A stretch of DNA of 64,000 bases. Source: Haloarchaeobius litoreus. Its GTDB lineage: Archaea; Halobacteriota; Halobacteria; Halobacteriales; Natrialbaceae. Location: NCBI RefSeq assembly GCF_024495425.1, contig NZ_JANHJR010000001.1:248001-312000 (forward strand), given 5' to 3'. This document shows, one piece after another, positions 1 through 8,432 of the stretch. The position numbers and the translations under genes are program-made. The notes under the pieces are model-generated. The model saw only the letters and a program-made list of their open reading frames with translations, was not told the origin of the DNA and did no database searches. Every line of letters starts with the position of its first letter. The first letter of the stretch is position 1.

Positions 1-889
1 CCGCCTCGGCCGTGGCGTCGATGTCGAGGTGGTCGTCGAGCGGGTCGGTGAGCGCGGCACGCTTGTCGGCCCCGAGCAGCGACTCGGCGGCCGGGTTGAG
101 CGTGACGATGCGGTTGTCGCCATCGACGACGACGACCGGGTTCCCGAGGTCGTCGATGGCGGCGCGTTCGCCCGTCCGGCGCGTCGCGGGGTTGAGCGCG
201 AACATCTCACTGCGGAAGAGGGCGTACATGTCCAGCGCGACGTGGGGGATGAACGCGACGGCGACGAAGTTGAGTTCGGGGTACGGGCCGAGTTCGAGCA
301 GCCACAGGCCCACGGCGACCAGCGGCGGAATGGGCGTGAGCGCGATGGCGATGGCCTGTGTCCGGTAGAGCGGGCCGTAGCTGAGGACGGTGTCGATGAG
401 GAGGAAGATGGCGACGGTCAGCACCGCCGCAAGCAGCACGAACTGGAGGTAGATGGGGAGCCCGATGGCGTAGTCGGCCGACGCGACGCCCTCGGTCGGG
501 ACGACGGTGAACGACCGCCAGGCGAGCCCGTGGAGCGGGTTCGTGAGGACGAGCGCGCTGAAGGCCACGGCGTCGGCGACCAGCAGCCCGAACCACGTGC
601 TCCGGAGGGCGTGTCCCCGGCCGGTGTACTCGAACGCGAAGGCGACGTAGCCCACGACGACGACGGCCGCACCGACCCAGAACAGCGACTCCAGCACCTC
701 CCGGGTTACCTGGTCGTAGACGAGCATGGCGACGGCCTGCGAGAAGCAGAGGAGCACCTGGCCCGCGATGACGACGAGGAACGAGCGGCCGCCGGGCTTG
801 TCCGCAAAGCGCAGGACGTAGCCGAAGAAGGCGAGGTTCACCACGCCCGCCAGCAGGGCGAGGGCGGCGGGCCAGGCGAACGTACTCAT
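1..889 (-). CDS. Sensor histidine kinase, 7TM N-terminal part (3' end outside window)
   Basis: The gene is cut by the window edge, leaving about 296 N-terminal residues. From an ATG at 889 the protein has about seven hydrophobic segments over the first 220 residues. A PAS-like stretch follows, with VVVVDGDNRIVTLNPAA near residue 250. This matches the N-terminal layout of the haloarchaeal 7TM-PAS-histidine kinase family. The kinase domain itself lies outside the window, so that part is inferred. It would act at the membrane as a two-component sensor. The divergent neighbour is an M48 protease. The ligand cannot be predicted. Confidence 0.72.
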   Translation of the reverse strand, partial: MSTFAWPAALALLAGVVNLAFFGYVLRFADKPGGRSFLVVIAGQVLLCFSQAVAMLVYDQVTREVLESLFWVGAAVVVVGYVAFAFEYTGRGHALRSTWFGLLVADAVAFSALVLTNPLHGLAWRSFTVVPTEGVASADYAIGLPIYLQFVLLAAVLTVAIFLLIDTVLSYGPLYRTQAIAIALTPIPPLVAVGLWLLELGPYPELNFVAVAFIPHVALDMYALFRSEMFALNPATRRTGERAAIDDLGNPVVVVDGDNRIVTLNPAAESLLGADKRAALTDPLDDHLDIDATAEA

Positions 890-1025
890 TCCCCGCAGCT
901 TTCACTTGCATCCACTTGCGGGTTCCGGCCTCGGATGGTGGTGCGGGGCGACGACGGCTGCCTGCGACCGTCGGCAGCAGCGTCGACCGCCAGCGTTTTC
1001 GACGGGACGCACCTACCGGACACCG

Positions 1026-2318
1026 ATGCTCGCGTACCACGCCCTGTTCGTCGCGCTCGTCGTCGGGACGGAGCTGTTCTTCGCCGGCCTCTCGATAGTC
1101 AACGTCCGGTACGGCGCACGGACGGCCCGCGCTCGCTCGGACTGGATGCGCGAGACGCTCGGCGTCGAGGACGTGGCGTCGGTGCTCGACTACCAGCGCG
1201 CCCGCGTCGGCCTCTCGCTGCTGGAGACGGCGACGACGCTGGGGTTCCTGCTGCTCGCGCTCTACTCCGGCGTCGTGACCGACGTGGTCGTCGCCCTGAC
1301 CGAGACGGGGCTGTCGCCGCTGCTCCAGGGCGTTGCCTTCGTCGTGCTGGCGCTGCTCGCGGCCCGGCTGCTCGGTGTCCCGTTCGACCTCTACAGCACG
1401 TTCGTCGTCGAGGAGGCGTTCGACTTCAACAACCAGTCGCCGACGCTCTGGGTGCGGGACTACCTGCTGGGGACCGTCCTGAGTCTCGTCATCGTCGGTG
1501 GGCTCGCCGCGGCGGTCCTCTGGTTCGTCGAGAACGTGCAGTACTGGCCGGTCGCCGGCTGGGCGCTCGTCGTCGGCTTCTCCGTGGCGATGTTGGTGCT
1601 CAAACCCCGGGTCATCGACCCGCTGTTCAACGAGTTCACGCCCGTGGAGGAGAGCGACCTCCGCGACGCCGTCGACGAGGTGTTCGAGCGCGCGGGGTTC
1701 CGCTGCGAGCAGGTGTACGAGATGGACGCCAGCAGGCGGTCGGGCCACTCGAACGCCTACTTCGTCGGCTTCGGGCGCACGAAGCGGGTCGTGCTGTACG
1801 ACACGCTCGTCGAGTCGATGGAGGTCGACGAGATCCAGGTCGTGCTCGCCCACGAACTGGCCCACTGGAAGCGAAAGCACATCCCGAAGTTCGTCGCGCT
1901 CGCGGCGGTCCAGTTCGCCGTCGTCTTCGCCGCGTTGGGCTACCTCGCGGGCCAGCCGTGGGTGTTCGACCTGTTCGGGTTCCCCGCGGAGGCGACGTAC
2001 GCCGGGCTGTTCGTCGCCGTCCTGCTCGTTGGCCCCGTCCTGCAGCTGAGCGCGCCGCTCCAGAACTACCTCTCGCTGGCCTACGAGCGCGAGGCCGACA
2101 CCTTCGCCGTCGAGACGATGGGTGCCGACCCGATGGCCAACGCACTGGCCGCGCTCGCCGCCGACAACATGACGAACCCGTTCCCCCACCCGCTGTACGA
2201 GACGTTCCACCACGACCACCCACCCATCCCCGAGCGCATCCGGTACGTGCAGGAGATGGGGGAGGAGGCGGCCGAACCGACCGAGGAGACGCCCGGCGAC
2301 GGGACGCCGTCGGCCTGA
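1026..2318 (+). CDS. M48 family metalloprotease (Ste24/HtpX-like)
   Basis: This 430-residue integral membrane zinc protease shows the catalytic motif HELAH within VVLAHELAHWKRKH near residue 280. A third metal-ligand region, EREADTFAV, follows about 80 residues later. Several hydrophobic segments lie in the N-terminal half and two more after the zinc motif, as in CAAX prenyl protease 1/Ste24. The start at MLAYHALF is chosen because it begins the first membrane helix; the upstream in-frame ATG at 906 would add non-conserved residues. In archaea these proteins are thought to handle membrane protein quality control or lipoprotein-like processing. The substrate is unknown. Confidence 0.88.
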   Translation: MLAYHALFVALVVGTELFFAGLSIVNVRYGARTARARSDWMRETLGVEDVASVLDYQRARVGLSLLETATTLGFLLLALYSGVVTDVVVALTETGLSPLLQGVAFVVLALLAARLLGVPFDLYSTFVVEEAFDFNNQSPTLWVRDYLLGTVLSLVIVGGLAAAVLWFVENVQYWPVAGWALVVGFSVAMLVLKPRVIDPLFNEFTPVEESDLRDAVDEVFERAGFRCEQVYEMDASRRSGHSNAYFVGFGRTKRVVLYDTLVESMEVDEIQVVLAHELAHWKRKHIPKFVALAAVQFAVVFAALGYLAGQPWVFDLFGFPAEATYAGLFVAVLLVGPVLQLSAPLQNYLSLAYEREADTFAVETMGADPMANALAALAADNMTNPFPHPLYETFHHDHPPIPERIRYVQEMGEEAAEPTEETPGDGTPSA

Positions 2319-2369
2319 GAAGTTTACGTATCTTGTAAACCTCCCGTCTGCATCGTCTTCGGGAGCAGG

Positions 2370-2450
2370 GCGGGACCGGAGGTCCCGCTAGCAGCCGGCG
2401 CGGAGCGCCCGCGACGAAGCGACCGAGGGCTTGCGAGAGCGTGCTCTCGC
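2370..2450. repeat. Two perfect palindromes in the intergenic region (2319-2655)
   Basis: Between the protease and the TetR gene lie two perfect inverted repeats. GCGGGACC/GGTCCCGC (2370-2377 and 2381-2388, loop GGA) has an 8-bp stem. GCGAGAGC/GCTCTCGC (2433-2440 and 2443-2450, loop GT) also has 8 bp. They resemble the hairpin cluster near 25.0 kb. They could end transcription of the protease gene or be members of a palindrome family. I see no gene in this 337-base gap. Confidence 0.6.
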
Positions 2451-2621
2451 AGTCGGCAGGGAGGCGTGAGGTGCGGTGCTGTGGGGGCGGGTCTGACAGG
2501 GACGTTCTGGCTGTTGCTGTCTCCACCCAGTCCCTTGCTGCGGGTTTTCGAGGCGTTCTCGACCCGCCCGTCCGGACCATGCCACACACATCCAGACACA
2601 GTCAGCCCGGGAACCGGCCAC

Positions 2622-2655
2622 TTTAGTAGCTGGCTGACTGAACGTTCATTCAACG
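2622..2655 (+). promoter_or_regulatory. Promoter and TetR-type operator of the efflux operon
   Basis: A TATA-like box TTTAGTA (2622-2628) lies about 28-34 bases before the ATG at 2656, so the transcript is probably leaderless or nearly so. Between box and start lies the perfect 10-base palindrome TGAACGTTCA (2639-2648), inside TGACTGAACGTTCATTCAACG. This is the classic appearance of a TetR/AcrR operator placed over the transcription start. Autorepression by the adjacent regulator is inferred. Confidence 0.7.
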
Positions 2656-3270
2656 ATGGGCGACACCAGCCGGTTCGCCGTTGCCGAAGACGACACGCGG
2701 GCCGCCATCATGCGGGCCACGTACGACGCCCTGACGAGTCACGGCTACGCGAACCTGACGATCCAGCGGATCGCGGACGAGTTCGAGAAGTCGAAGTCCC
2801 TCCTCTACCACCACTACGACGGCAAGGACGACCTCCTCGTGGACTTCCTGCGGTTCATGCTGGAGCACTGGGAGGCGAAGGCCGAGTGCCGCGAAGACCA
2901 GGACCCGAGAACGCGTCTCGAAGGGTTGCTCGACCGGGTCGCCGCGGTCGACCTCGACGAGGAGACCGCGGCGTTCACGGCTGCGATGGAGGAACTGCGC
3001 GGGCAGGCCCCGCACGACGCGGCCTACCGGGAGCAGTTCACGGAGCACGACCGCGCGCTGCGTGAGCGGTTCGCGACCATCGTCGAGACGGGCATCGACG
3101 ACGGCGTCTTCCACGAGGCCGACCCCGAGCGCGTCGCCGAGTTCCTGCTGACGACGGTCAACGGGATTCGCATCCAGCGGGTCACCCGGGACGACACCGG
3201 CGGCGTGGCGGCGGCGCGGGCCGAACTCGATGAGTACCTCGCCACGCGGCTCTACCGGGGTGAGGCCTGA
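2656..3270 (+). CDS. TetR/AcrR family transcriptional repressor
   Basis: This 204-residue protein has an N-terminal TetR helix-turn-helix with the family signature GYANLTIQRIADEFEKSKSLLYHHYDGKD at residues 34-62. The C-terminal half is a helical ligand-binding domain. The stop overlaps the start of the next gene (TGATG at 3268-3272), so it is translationally coupled to the MATE transporter. Repressor-pump pairs of this kind usually respond to the exported compound. The palindrome just upstream supports autoregulation. The inducer cannot be read from sequence. Confidence 0.9.
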   Translation: MGDTSRFAVAEDDTRAAIMRATYDALTSHGYANLTIQRIADEFEKSKSLLYHHYDGKDDLLVDFLRFMLEHWEAKAECREDQDPRTRLEGLLDRVAAVDLDEETAAFTAAMEELRGQAPHDAAYREQFTEHDRALRERFATIVETGIDDGVFHEADPERVAEFLLTTVNGIRIQRVTRDDTGGVAAARAELDEYLATRLYRGEA

Positions 3271-4712
3271 TGGGCATCTTCGACGTGTTCCGCGGGCAGG
3301 ACGAACTGGACCTCACCTCTGGCGGCATCGGCAAGCCGCTGTTCCTGCTCGCGCTGCCCATCGTCATCACGAACCTGCTCCAGACCGCGTACAACCTCGC
3401 GGACACGTTCTGGCTCGCGCAGCTGAACGAGACGGCGGTCGCGGCCATCACGTTCGGCTTCCCGATGGTGTTCCTGCTCATCTCGCTCGGGATGGGCCTC
3501 TCGGTGGCGGGCAGCGTCCTCGTCGCCCAGCACACCGGCGCTGATGAGGAGGCCGAGGCCGAGTACGCCGCCTCGCAGACGGTGCTGTTCGCGCTCGTCG
3601 CGTCGGCGCTGCTCGGCGTCGTCGGCTACCTCACGGTCGACGAGGTGCTGTGGTTCCTCGGTGCGCGGGGTGACGTGCTCCGGGAGGCGACGAACTACAT
3701 GGAGGTGATCGCGCTCGGGATGCCGTTCATGTTCGGGTTCTTCGTGTTCATCTCGCTGATGCGGGGCTACGGCGACACGGTGACGCCGATGATCGTCATG
3801 TTCGGCACCGTCGTCCTCAACGTCGCCATCGACCCGCTGTTCATCTTCGGGTGGGGTCCCATCCCGGAGGGTCTGGGGGTGCAGGGGGCGGCCATCGCGA
3901 CGGTCATCTCCCGGGCACTCGCGACCGCGGTGGGGCTCGGCATCCTCTTCCAGGGGAAACGCGGTGTCGAGATACACCTCTCGCAGATGAAGCCGGACCT
4001 GCAGTTCTTCCGGAAGATGCTGAACATCGGCCTCCCGGCGTCGGTCGAGAGCACCGGGCGCTCCATCTCGGTGAACCTGATGCTCGTCGTCGTCGCCATC
4101 TTCACCGACACGTTCGTCGCTGCCTTCGGCGTCGGCATCCGCATCTTCTCGGTCATCTTCCTGCCCGCCATCGCGGTCGGACAGGGCGTCGAGACGATGG
4201 TCGGCCAGAACATCGGGGCGGGCAAGCGCGACCGGGCCGAGCGCACCGCACACACCGCCGCCATCGCGATGTTCGTCATCCTCTCGGCGGTCGCACTGTT
4301 CGTGTTCGCGTTCACCGAGCCCATCGTCGCGCCGCTGTCGCCGAACGAGCGGGCGACCGACATCGCCGTCACCTTCCTCCGGGTCGTCGCGCCGACGTTC
4401 GGCTTCATCGGGATGATGCGCGCCTACAACGGCACGCTCCGCGGCTCGGGGAAGACGATGCTCTCCGCGGCGGTCTCCATCATGATGCTCGGCGTCATCC
4501 GGCTGCCCATCGCGTACGTGCTCTCGCGGTCCATCGAGCCGTTCGCCAGCTGGGCACCGTACGCGACGGGGCAGGCGGGCATCTGGGCCTCGTTCGTCGT
4601 CTCGAACGCGGCCGGGGCGCTCATCGCCCTCGCGCTCATCCAGCAGGGCTCCTGGCGGCACGGCGACGTGCGCGGCGGACCATCCCCCGAGGCCAGCGCC
4701 ACCGACGACTGA
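3270..4712 (+). CDS. MATE family efflux transporter
   Basis: This 480-residue protein has about twelve membrane helices arranged as two homologous halves, as expected for MATE multidrug/Na+ or H+ antiporters. N-terminal features include LFLLALPIVITNLLQTAYN and NETAVAAITFGFPM. The second half has the matching MLNIGLPASVESTGRS. The length is normal for the family. It is the second gene of an operon with an overlapping TetR repressor and should be induced by its own substrates. A role in drug or metabolite export is inferred from the family. Confidence 0.92.
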   Translation: MGIFDVFRGQDELDLTSGGIGKPLFLLALPIVITNLLQTAYNLADTFWLAQLNETAVAAITFGFPMVFLLISLGMGLSVAGSVLVAQHTGADEEAEAEYAASQTVLFALVASALLGVVGYLTVDEVLWFLGARGDVLREATNYMEVIALGMPFMFGFFVFISLMRGYGDTVTPMIVMFGTVVLNVAIDPLFIFGWGPIPEGLGVQGAAIATVISRALATAVGLGILFQGKRGVEIHLSQMKPDLQFFRKMLNIGLPASVESTGRSISVNLMLVVVAIFTDTFVAAFGVGIRIFSVIFLPAIAVGQGVETMVGQNIGAGKRDRAERTAHTAAIAMFVILSAVALFVFAFTEPIVAPLSPNERATDIAVTFLRVVAPTFGFIGMMRAYNGTLRGSGKTMLSAAVSIMMLGVIRLPIAYVLSRSIEPFASWAPYATGQAGIWASFVVSNAAGALIALALIQQGSWRHGDVRGGPSPEASATDD

Positions 4713-4741
4713 GCACCCGACCACCGACCTATGCGAGTTCG

Positions 4742-4750
4742 TGCATATAA
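4742..4750 (+). promoter_or_regulatory. Candidate TATA box for folD
   Basis: TGCATATAA lies about 70-80 bases before the chosen folD start. If it is used, folD has a leader of roughly 45 bases, unlike most genes here. It is a sequence match only. Confidence 0.35.
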
Positions 4751-4820
4751 CTCTGTTCTGGAACGCCGTTTTGAGCACGAACCCGAGGATTCAAGGGCTC
4801 CGTCGGCCAACCCCGACGTA

Positions 4821-5711
4821 ATGACACACGTCATCGACGGCAACGCGGTCGCAGAAACCGTCCGGGACGACGTGCGCGCGGCCATCGACGAACTCGAGGC
4901 CGAGGGCGTCACCCCGGGGCTCGCCACGGTGCTGATGGGCGGCGACGACGGCTCGGCGACGTACGTCTCGATGAAACAGCGCGCCTGCGACGAGGTCGGC
5001 ATCGACGGCACCACCGTCGAGATCGACCCCGACGCACCCGCCGAGGCGCTGTACGAGACCATCGACGAGCTCAACGCCGACCCCGACATCCACGGCATCC
5101 TCGTCCAGATGCCGCTGCCCGACCACGTCCCCAAGCGCGAGGTGCTCTCCCGGGTCGACCCGCTGAAGGACGTCGACGGCTTCCACCCCGAGAACGTCGG
5201 CCGGATGGTCTCCGGGAACTCGCGGTTCAAACCCTGTACCCCCCACGGCATCCAGAAGCTGCTCGCCTCCGCCGACGTCGACCCCGAGGGCATGGACGCG
5301 GTCGTCCTCGGCCGCTCCGAGATCGTCGGCAAGCCGATGGCGAACCTGCTCCTGCAGAAGACCGACGGCGGCAACGCCACGGTGACGGTCTGTCACTCCC
5401 GCACGCAGGACCTCGCCGAGAAGACCCGCGCCGCCGATCTCGTCGTCGCCGCCGTCGGCCGTCCCGAGATGCTCACCGGCGACATGCTGAGCGAGGGCGT
5501 GGTCGTCATCGACGTCGGCACGAACCGCGTCGACGCGGACAACGAGAAGGGCTACGAGCTCACCGGTGACGTCGACTTCAAGAGCGCCAGGGAGAAGGCC
5601 TCGGTCATCTCGCCGTCGCCCGGCGGCGTCGGCCCGATGACCATCACGATGCTGCTGTACAACACGGTGAAGGCCGCCAGCCTCCAGTCCGGCGTCGACG
5701 TCGAGCTGTAG
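4821..5711 (+). CDS. folD: Bifunctional methylene-THF dehydrogenase / methenyl-THF cyclohydrolase
   Basis: This 296-residue cytosolic enzyme interconverts 5,10-methylene-, 5,10-methenyl- and 10-formyl-tetrahydrofolate. FolD signatures are visible: YVSMKQRACDEVGI with the catalytic Lys/Tyr region near residues 50-65, ILVQMPLP, DVDGFHPEN, and the nucleotide-binding VVLGRSEIVGKPMANLLL. The C-terminal PGGVGPMTITMLLYNT motif is also present. The start MTHVIDGNAVAE matches the family. An in-frame ATG 90 bases upstream gives a non-conserved extension. It works in the same one-carbon pool as glyA (about 46 kb) and feeds purine synthesis (purF, 38.7 kb). Confidence 0.97.
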   Translation: MTHVIDGNAVAETVRDDVRAAIDELEAEGVTPGLATVLMGGDDGSATYVSMKQRACDEVGIDGTTVEIDPDAPAEALYETIDELNADPDIHGILVQMPLPDHVPKREVLSRVDPLKDVDGFHPENVGRMVSGNSRFKPCTPHGIQKLLASADVDPEGMDAVVLGRSEIVGKPMANLLLQKTDGGNATVTVCHSRTQDLAEKTRAADLVVAAVGRPEMLTGDMLSEGVVVIDVGTNRVDADNEKGYELTGDVDFKSAREKASVISPSPGGVGPMTITMLLYNTVKAASLQSGVDVEL

Positions 5712-5770
5712 CCGGCTTCGACCGACAATCAGGCCCAGCACCTTTCTCGCCAGGGTCGGTAGCCGTCACC

Positions 5771-6715
5771 ATGCCCGACGAACCCCATCCACAGGTGCAG
5801 GCACTCCTGACGATGATCGACTCGCTGGACGTGCCGAAGATTCCGGAGATGACGCCGCAGGAGGCCCGCGCGACGATGGACCCGCTGTTCGCCCGGGCCG
5901 CCGGAGAAGAGCCGGTCGGCGCGGTCGAGAACCGGACCATCGACGGCCCCGGCGGCGACCTCCCGGTTCGCATCTACCGACCCGAGGGCGAGGGACCCCA
6001 TCCGACGCTCGTCTTCTTCCACGGCGGCGGCTTCGTCATCGGCACCCTCGACACCCACGACGCGGTCTGTCGCGCACTGACGAACGAGGCCGAGGCCGTC
6101 GTCGTCTCCGTGGACTACCGCCTCGCGCCCGAACACCCGTTCCCCGCCGCCGTCGCGGACGCCCACGCCGCAACCGAGTGGGCCAGCGACCACCTGGACG
6201 AGCTGGGCGGGAACGAGTTCCTCGCCGTCGCCGGCGACTCCGCGGGAGGCACCCTCGCCGCCGCAACCTGTCTGCTGGCACGCGACCGCGGCCCGGCCAT
6301 CGACCACCAGTTCCTCGTCTACCCCGCGACAGCGGGTGACGCCGACCCCGAGGCGTTCCCCTCCCGCGCCGAGAACGCCGAGGGCTACTTCCTCGAGACC
6401 GCCGAGATGGAGTGGTTCTTCGAGCAGTACATCGACGACGAGTTCGACGCGTACAATCCGCTCGCGTTCCCGCTGCAGGCGCGTGACCTCTCAGGGTTGC
6501 CGCCCGCCCTCGTCATCACGGCGGGCTTCGACCCCCTGCGGGACGAGGGCCGGGCGTACGCCGAGCAGCTCGACGAGGCCGGCGTCGACACCACCTACCG
6601 CGAGTTCGAGGACATGGTCCACGGCTTCGTCTCCATGCTCGGCGACGTGGGCGTCGACACCGCACGCGTCGGCATCGAGGAGATCGCGGCCGAACTGGAC
6701 GCCCGGGACGCCTGA
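5771..6715 (+). CDS. Alpha/beta hydrolase, hormone-sensitive-lipase-type esterase
   Basis: This 314-residue protein has the HSL-family oxyanion motif HGGGFVIG near residue 84 and the nucleophile motif GDSAGG near residue 158. The Asp motif FDPLRDEG and the catalytic His in MVHGF follow near the C-terminus, so the Ser-Asp-His triad is complete. An N-terminal cap region (PKIPEMTPQEAR) is typical. It probably hydrolyses short-chain carboxyl esters in the cytoplasm. It stands alone between folD and a convergent gene. The substrate is unknown. Confidence 0.9.
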   Translation: MPDEPHPQVQALLTMIDSLDVPKIPEMTPQEARATMDPLFARAAGEEPVGAVENRTIDGPGGDLPVRIYRPEGEGPHPTLVFFHGGGFVIGTLDTHDAVCRALTNEAEAVVVSVDYRLAPEHPFPAAVADAHAATEWASDHLDELGGNEFLAVAGDSAGGTLAAATCLLARDRGPAIDHQFLVYPATAGDADPEAFPSRAENAEGYFLETAEMEWFFEQYIDDEFDAYNPLAFPLQARDLSGLPPALVITAGFDPLRDEGRAYAEQLDEAGVDTTYREFEDMVHGFVSMLGDVGVDTARVGIEEIAAELDARDA

Positions 6716-6724
6716 GTCCGGGAA

Positions 6725-7441
6725 TCAGTCGTCGGCCAGCCGGTCCTGCGCCCGCGACAGCGCCACCTCGTCGCCGTCTTTGACGTAGGCGACGACCTCT
6801 CGGAGTGCCTCGACGAGCGCGTCGGCCTCCCGCGGCGGCACGTCGCCCTCCAGCGCCCGGACTCGCTTCACCCGTTCGTCGAGCGAGGCCAGCAGCTTCG
6901 TCGCCGGCCGGTCCGGCTCCACGTCGTTCGCGGCCAGCCAGTCCCGCAGTTCGCGGCGGTACTCCCGCACCGCGTCCGCGGCGGCGAGCCCGCGCGCCTC
7001 GCGCAGCGAGTCGGGCACGTCCGCGGGCTCCGGCCGGCCCTGCGTGTCTCCACGGAGCAGCCGCAGCAGGTACCACTCCTCGTCGTCGTCCGGGTCGAAC
7101 GACCGGTCCACGAGGTCCGCGACGTGGCGCAGCTCGCCCGCCACGAGGTAGTCGTCGTCCAGGTCGCGGAGCTCCCCGGCCGCGACGAATCCACGCTTGC
7201 GCTGGTACGTGCGCACCGTCTCCGCGACCGACTTCAGCGCCTCGTCCTCCGGCTCGTTCTCGAAGCGCTCGCGTGCCTCCGTGAGGTCGAACTCGACCGA
7301 CTGGGTCGTGTGCAGCTTCCGGTCGTCGTCCACGCCCACGCTGTGCAGGCTCCCGCACTCCGGACACGAGACGCTCCCGGTCTCGTAGTACGACCACCGC
7401 GTCCCGCAGTCCTTGCACTCGCGCTCGCCCCGGATCTCCAT
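6725..7441 (-). CDS. Haloarchaeal zinc-ribbon protein (conserved, function unknown)
   Basis: This 238-residue protein starts with a clear zinc ribbon: CKDC at residues 9-12 and CPEC at 27-30. A helical, charge-rich body follows, including TVRTYQRKRGFVAAGELRDLDDDYL. The start MEIRGERECKDCG is chosen because it sits just before the ribbon; the upstream extension is intergenic repeat sequence. Similar ribbon-plus-helical proteins occur across haloarchaea without a known role. Nucleic-acid or partner binding is only a guess. It is transcribed divergently from the frameshifted gene at 7775. Confidence 0.75.
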   Translation of the reverse strand: MEIRGERECKDCGTRWSYYETGSVSCPECGSLHSVGVDDDRKLHTTQSVEFDLTEARERFENEPEDEALKSVAETVRTYQRKRGFVAAGELRDLDDDYLVAGELRHVADLVDRSFDPDDDEEWYLLRLLRGDTQGRPEPADVPDSLREARGLAAADAVREYRRELRDWLAANDVEPDRPATKLLASLDERVKRVRALEGDVPPREADALVEALREVVAYVKDGDEVALSRAQDRLADD

Positions 7442-7540
7442 GTTGTGCGTGTGTTCGAGTGTCTGGGGGAAAGGTTGTCGGGTTCTGGTGTCGTGAGTCG
7501 TGTGCTTCGATGCTGGAGGGATGCGATCGGGTGCGAACAG

Positions 7541-7610
7541 CCAGAAAGCCCCGGCGTCCTCGTCGGCCGCGACTGCCGAGACTCCTCCGTCGTCTCGCTG
7601 CCCTCCGCTC
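7541..7610. repeat. Dispersed 70-base repeat, copy A
   Basis: These 70 bases match 24756-24825 with 63 identities (90%). The last 34 bases are identical, and both copies run in the same orientation. Both copies sit in divergent intergenic regions. There is no convincing coding content. Confidence 0.8.
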
Positions 7611-7625
7611 ACACCGTCTCGCCAG

Positions 7626-7688
7626 CCGCGCGCCGGAGTGGCGGTGAAACCGCGCGCCGGAGTGACGATGATACCGCACGACGAAGAC
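7626..7688. repeat. 24-base direct repeats
   Basis: CCGCGCGCCGGAGTG occurs at 7626-7640 and again at 7650-7664, giving a period of 24 bases. A degraded third unit begins at 7674. The array lies next to the dispersed repeat in the divergent gap 7442-7774. The rest of that gap holds only the probable promoter TTCAAG at 7742-7747. Confidence 0.7.
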
Positions 7689-7774
7689 AGCTGTTCTGCC
7701 GACAATCGCGGTCGTACAGCCGAACCTGCACGACCACCACGTTCAAGCCGGACGACCCCGAAGGGGGAGGTACG

Positions 7775-8309
7775 ATGTCCACGGAGACACCCGAGGATAG
7801 AGGAAGTCGCACAGAAGCGGCTGGTCGAGAAATTCTCCCACGGAACTGACACCCCGACGGTCGTCCGCACGGACGACGGACTGCGTCTCGCAGTCGACGG
7901 AGAGAGCACCGTTCTCACACAGGAATCCGCCGCGGAGCTACGCGACCAGCTCGCGGAGGCACTGACACGGACCCACGAGTTCGTCCACACGACCGGCACG
8001 CACCGGGAGGACGGCAGCTACGTCGTCGCCCGACGCGGGGCGGACTCGGCGGGCCACAGCAAGGTGTTCGAGCGCGTCGACGCGCTGGAGCGCCTGTACG
8101 ACCGCCTGCCGGACAGCTTCACCGCCGAGGACGTGGGTCGGACCGGCCTGACCGGCGGCCGGCGGCACATGCTCGTCTGGCACTTCGCCGAGCACCCGGG
8201 CTTCGACTGCGAGCTCGTCTCGCGCCAGCCACTCACCGTCGAGAAGCACGGGGAAGGGGGTGAGAGAAGCGTGGCCGAAACGCACCTCGCCGCGCTGCCG
8301 GCGGACTGA
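7775..8309 (+). CDS. Conserved haloarchaeal protein, apparently frameshifted near codon 8
   Basis: A strong Shine-Dalgarno (GGGGGAGGT) precedes the ATG at 7775, and a TTCAAG box lies about 30 bases upstream. That frame reads MSTETPED and then runs to a stop at 7849. The conserved-looking protein is in the +1 frame: from 7800 it reads EEVAQKRLVEKFSHGTDTP and continues to 8309. Skipping one base (for example A7799) joins both parts into about 177 residues. The alternative in-frame ATG at 7668 lies in repeat DNA and lacks a ribosome site. The body includes THRPDG-like THREDGSYVV and TAEDVGRTGLTGGRRHMLVWHF, which resembles a winged-helix. The function is unknown. A real +1 frameshift, a mutation or a sequencing error are all possible. 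Confidence 0.6.
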
Positions 8310-8432
8310 CGGCACGAACTGGCGGCGTGCTGGTCCGACGCCGCAGCCCCCTGGCTGCAGGGGACGCCCCTGCCGCGAGTGACGCCTGCCGCGGACCGCA
8401 GCCTTTTGCCCCGGGCCGACACAGTGGCGGCC

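Noticed and set aside
29-2338. Long plus-strand reading frame of about 770 codons over the kinase and protease genes
   Set aside because: It is Arg/Glu/Asp-rich with no domain motifs and overlaps two well-supported genes. GC-rich haloarchaeal DNA often leaves open frames opposite real genes.
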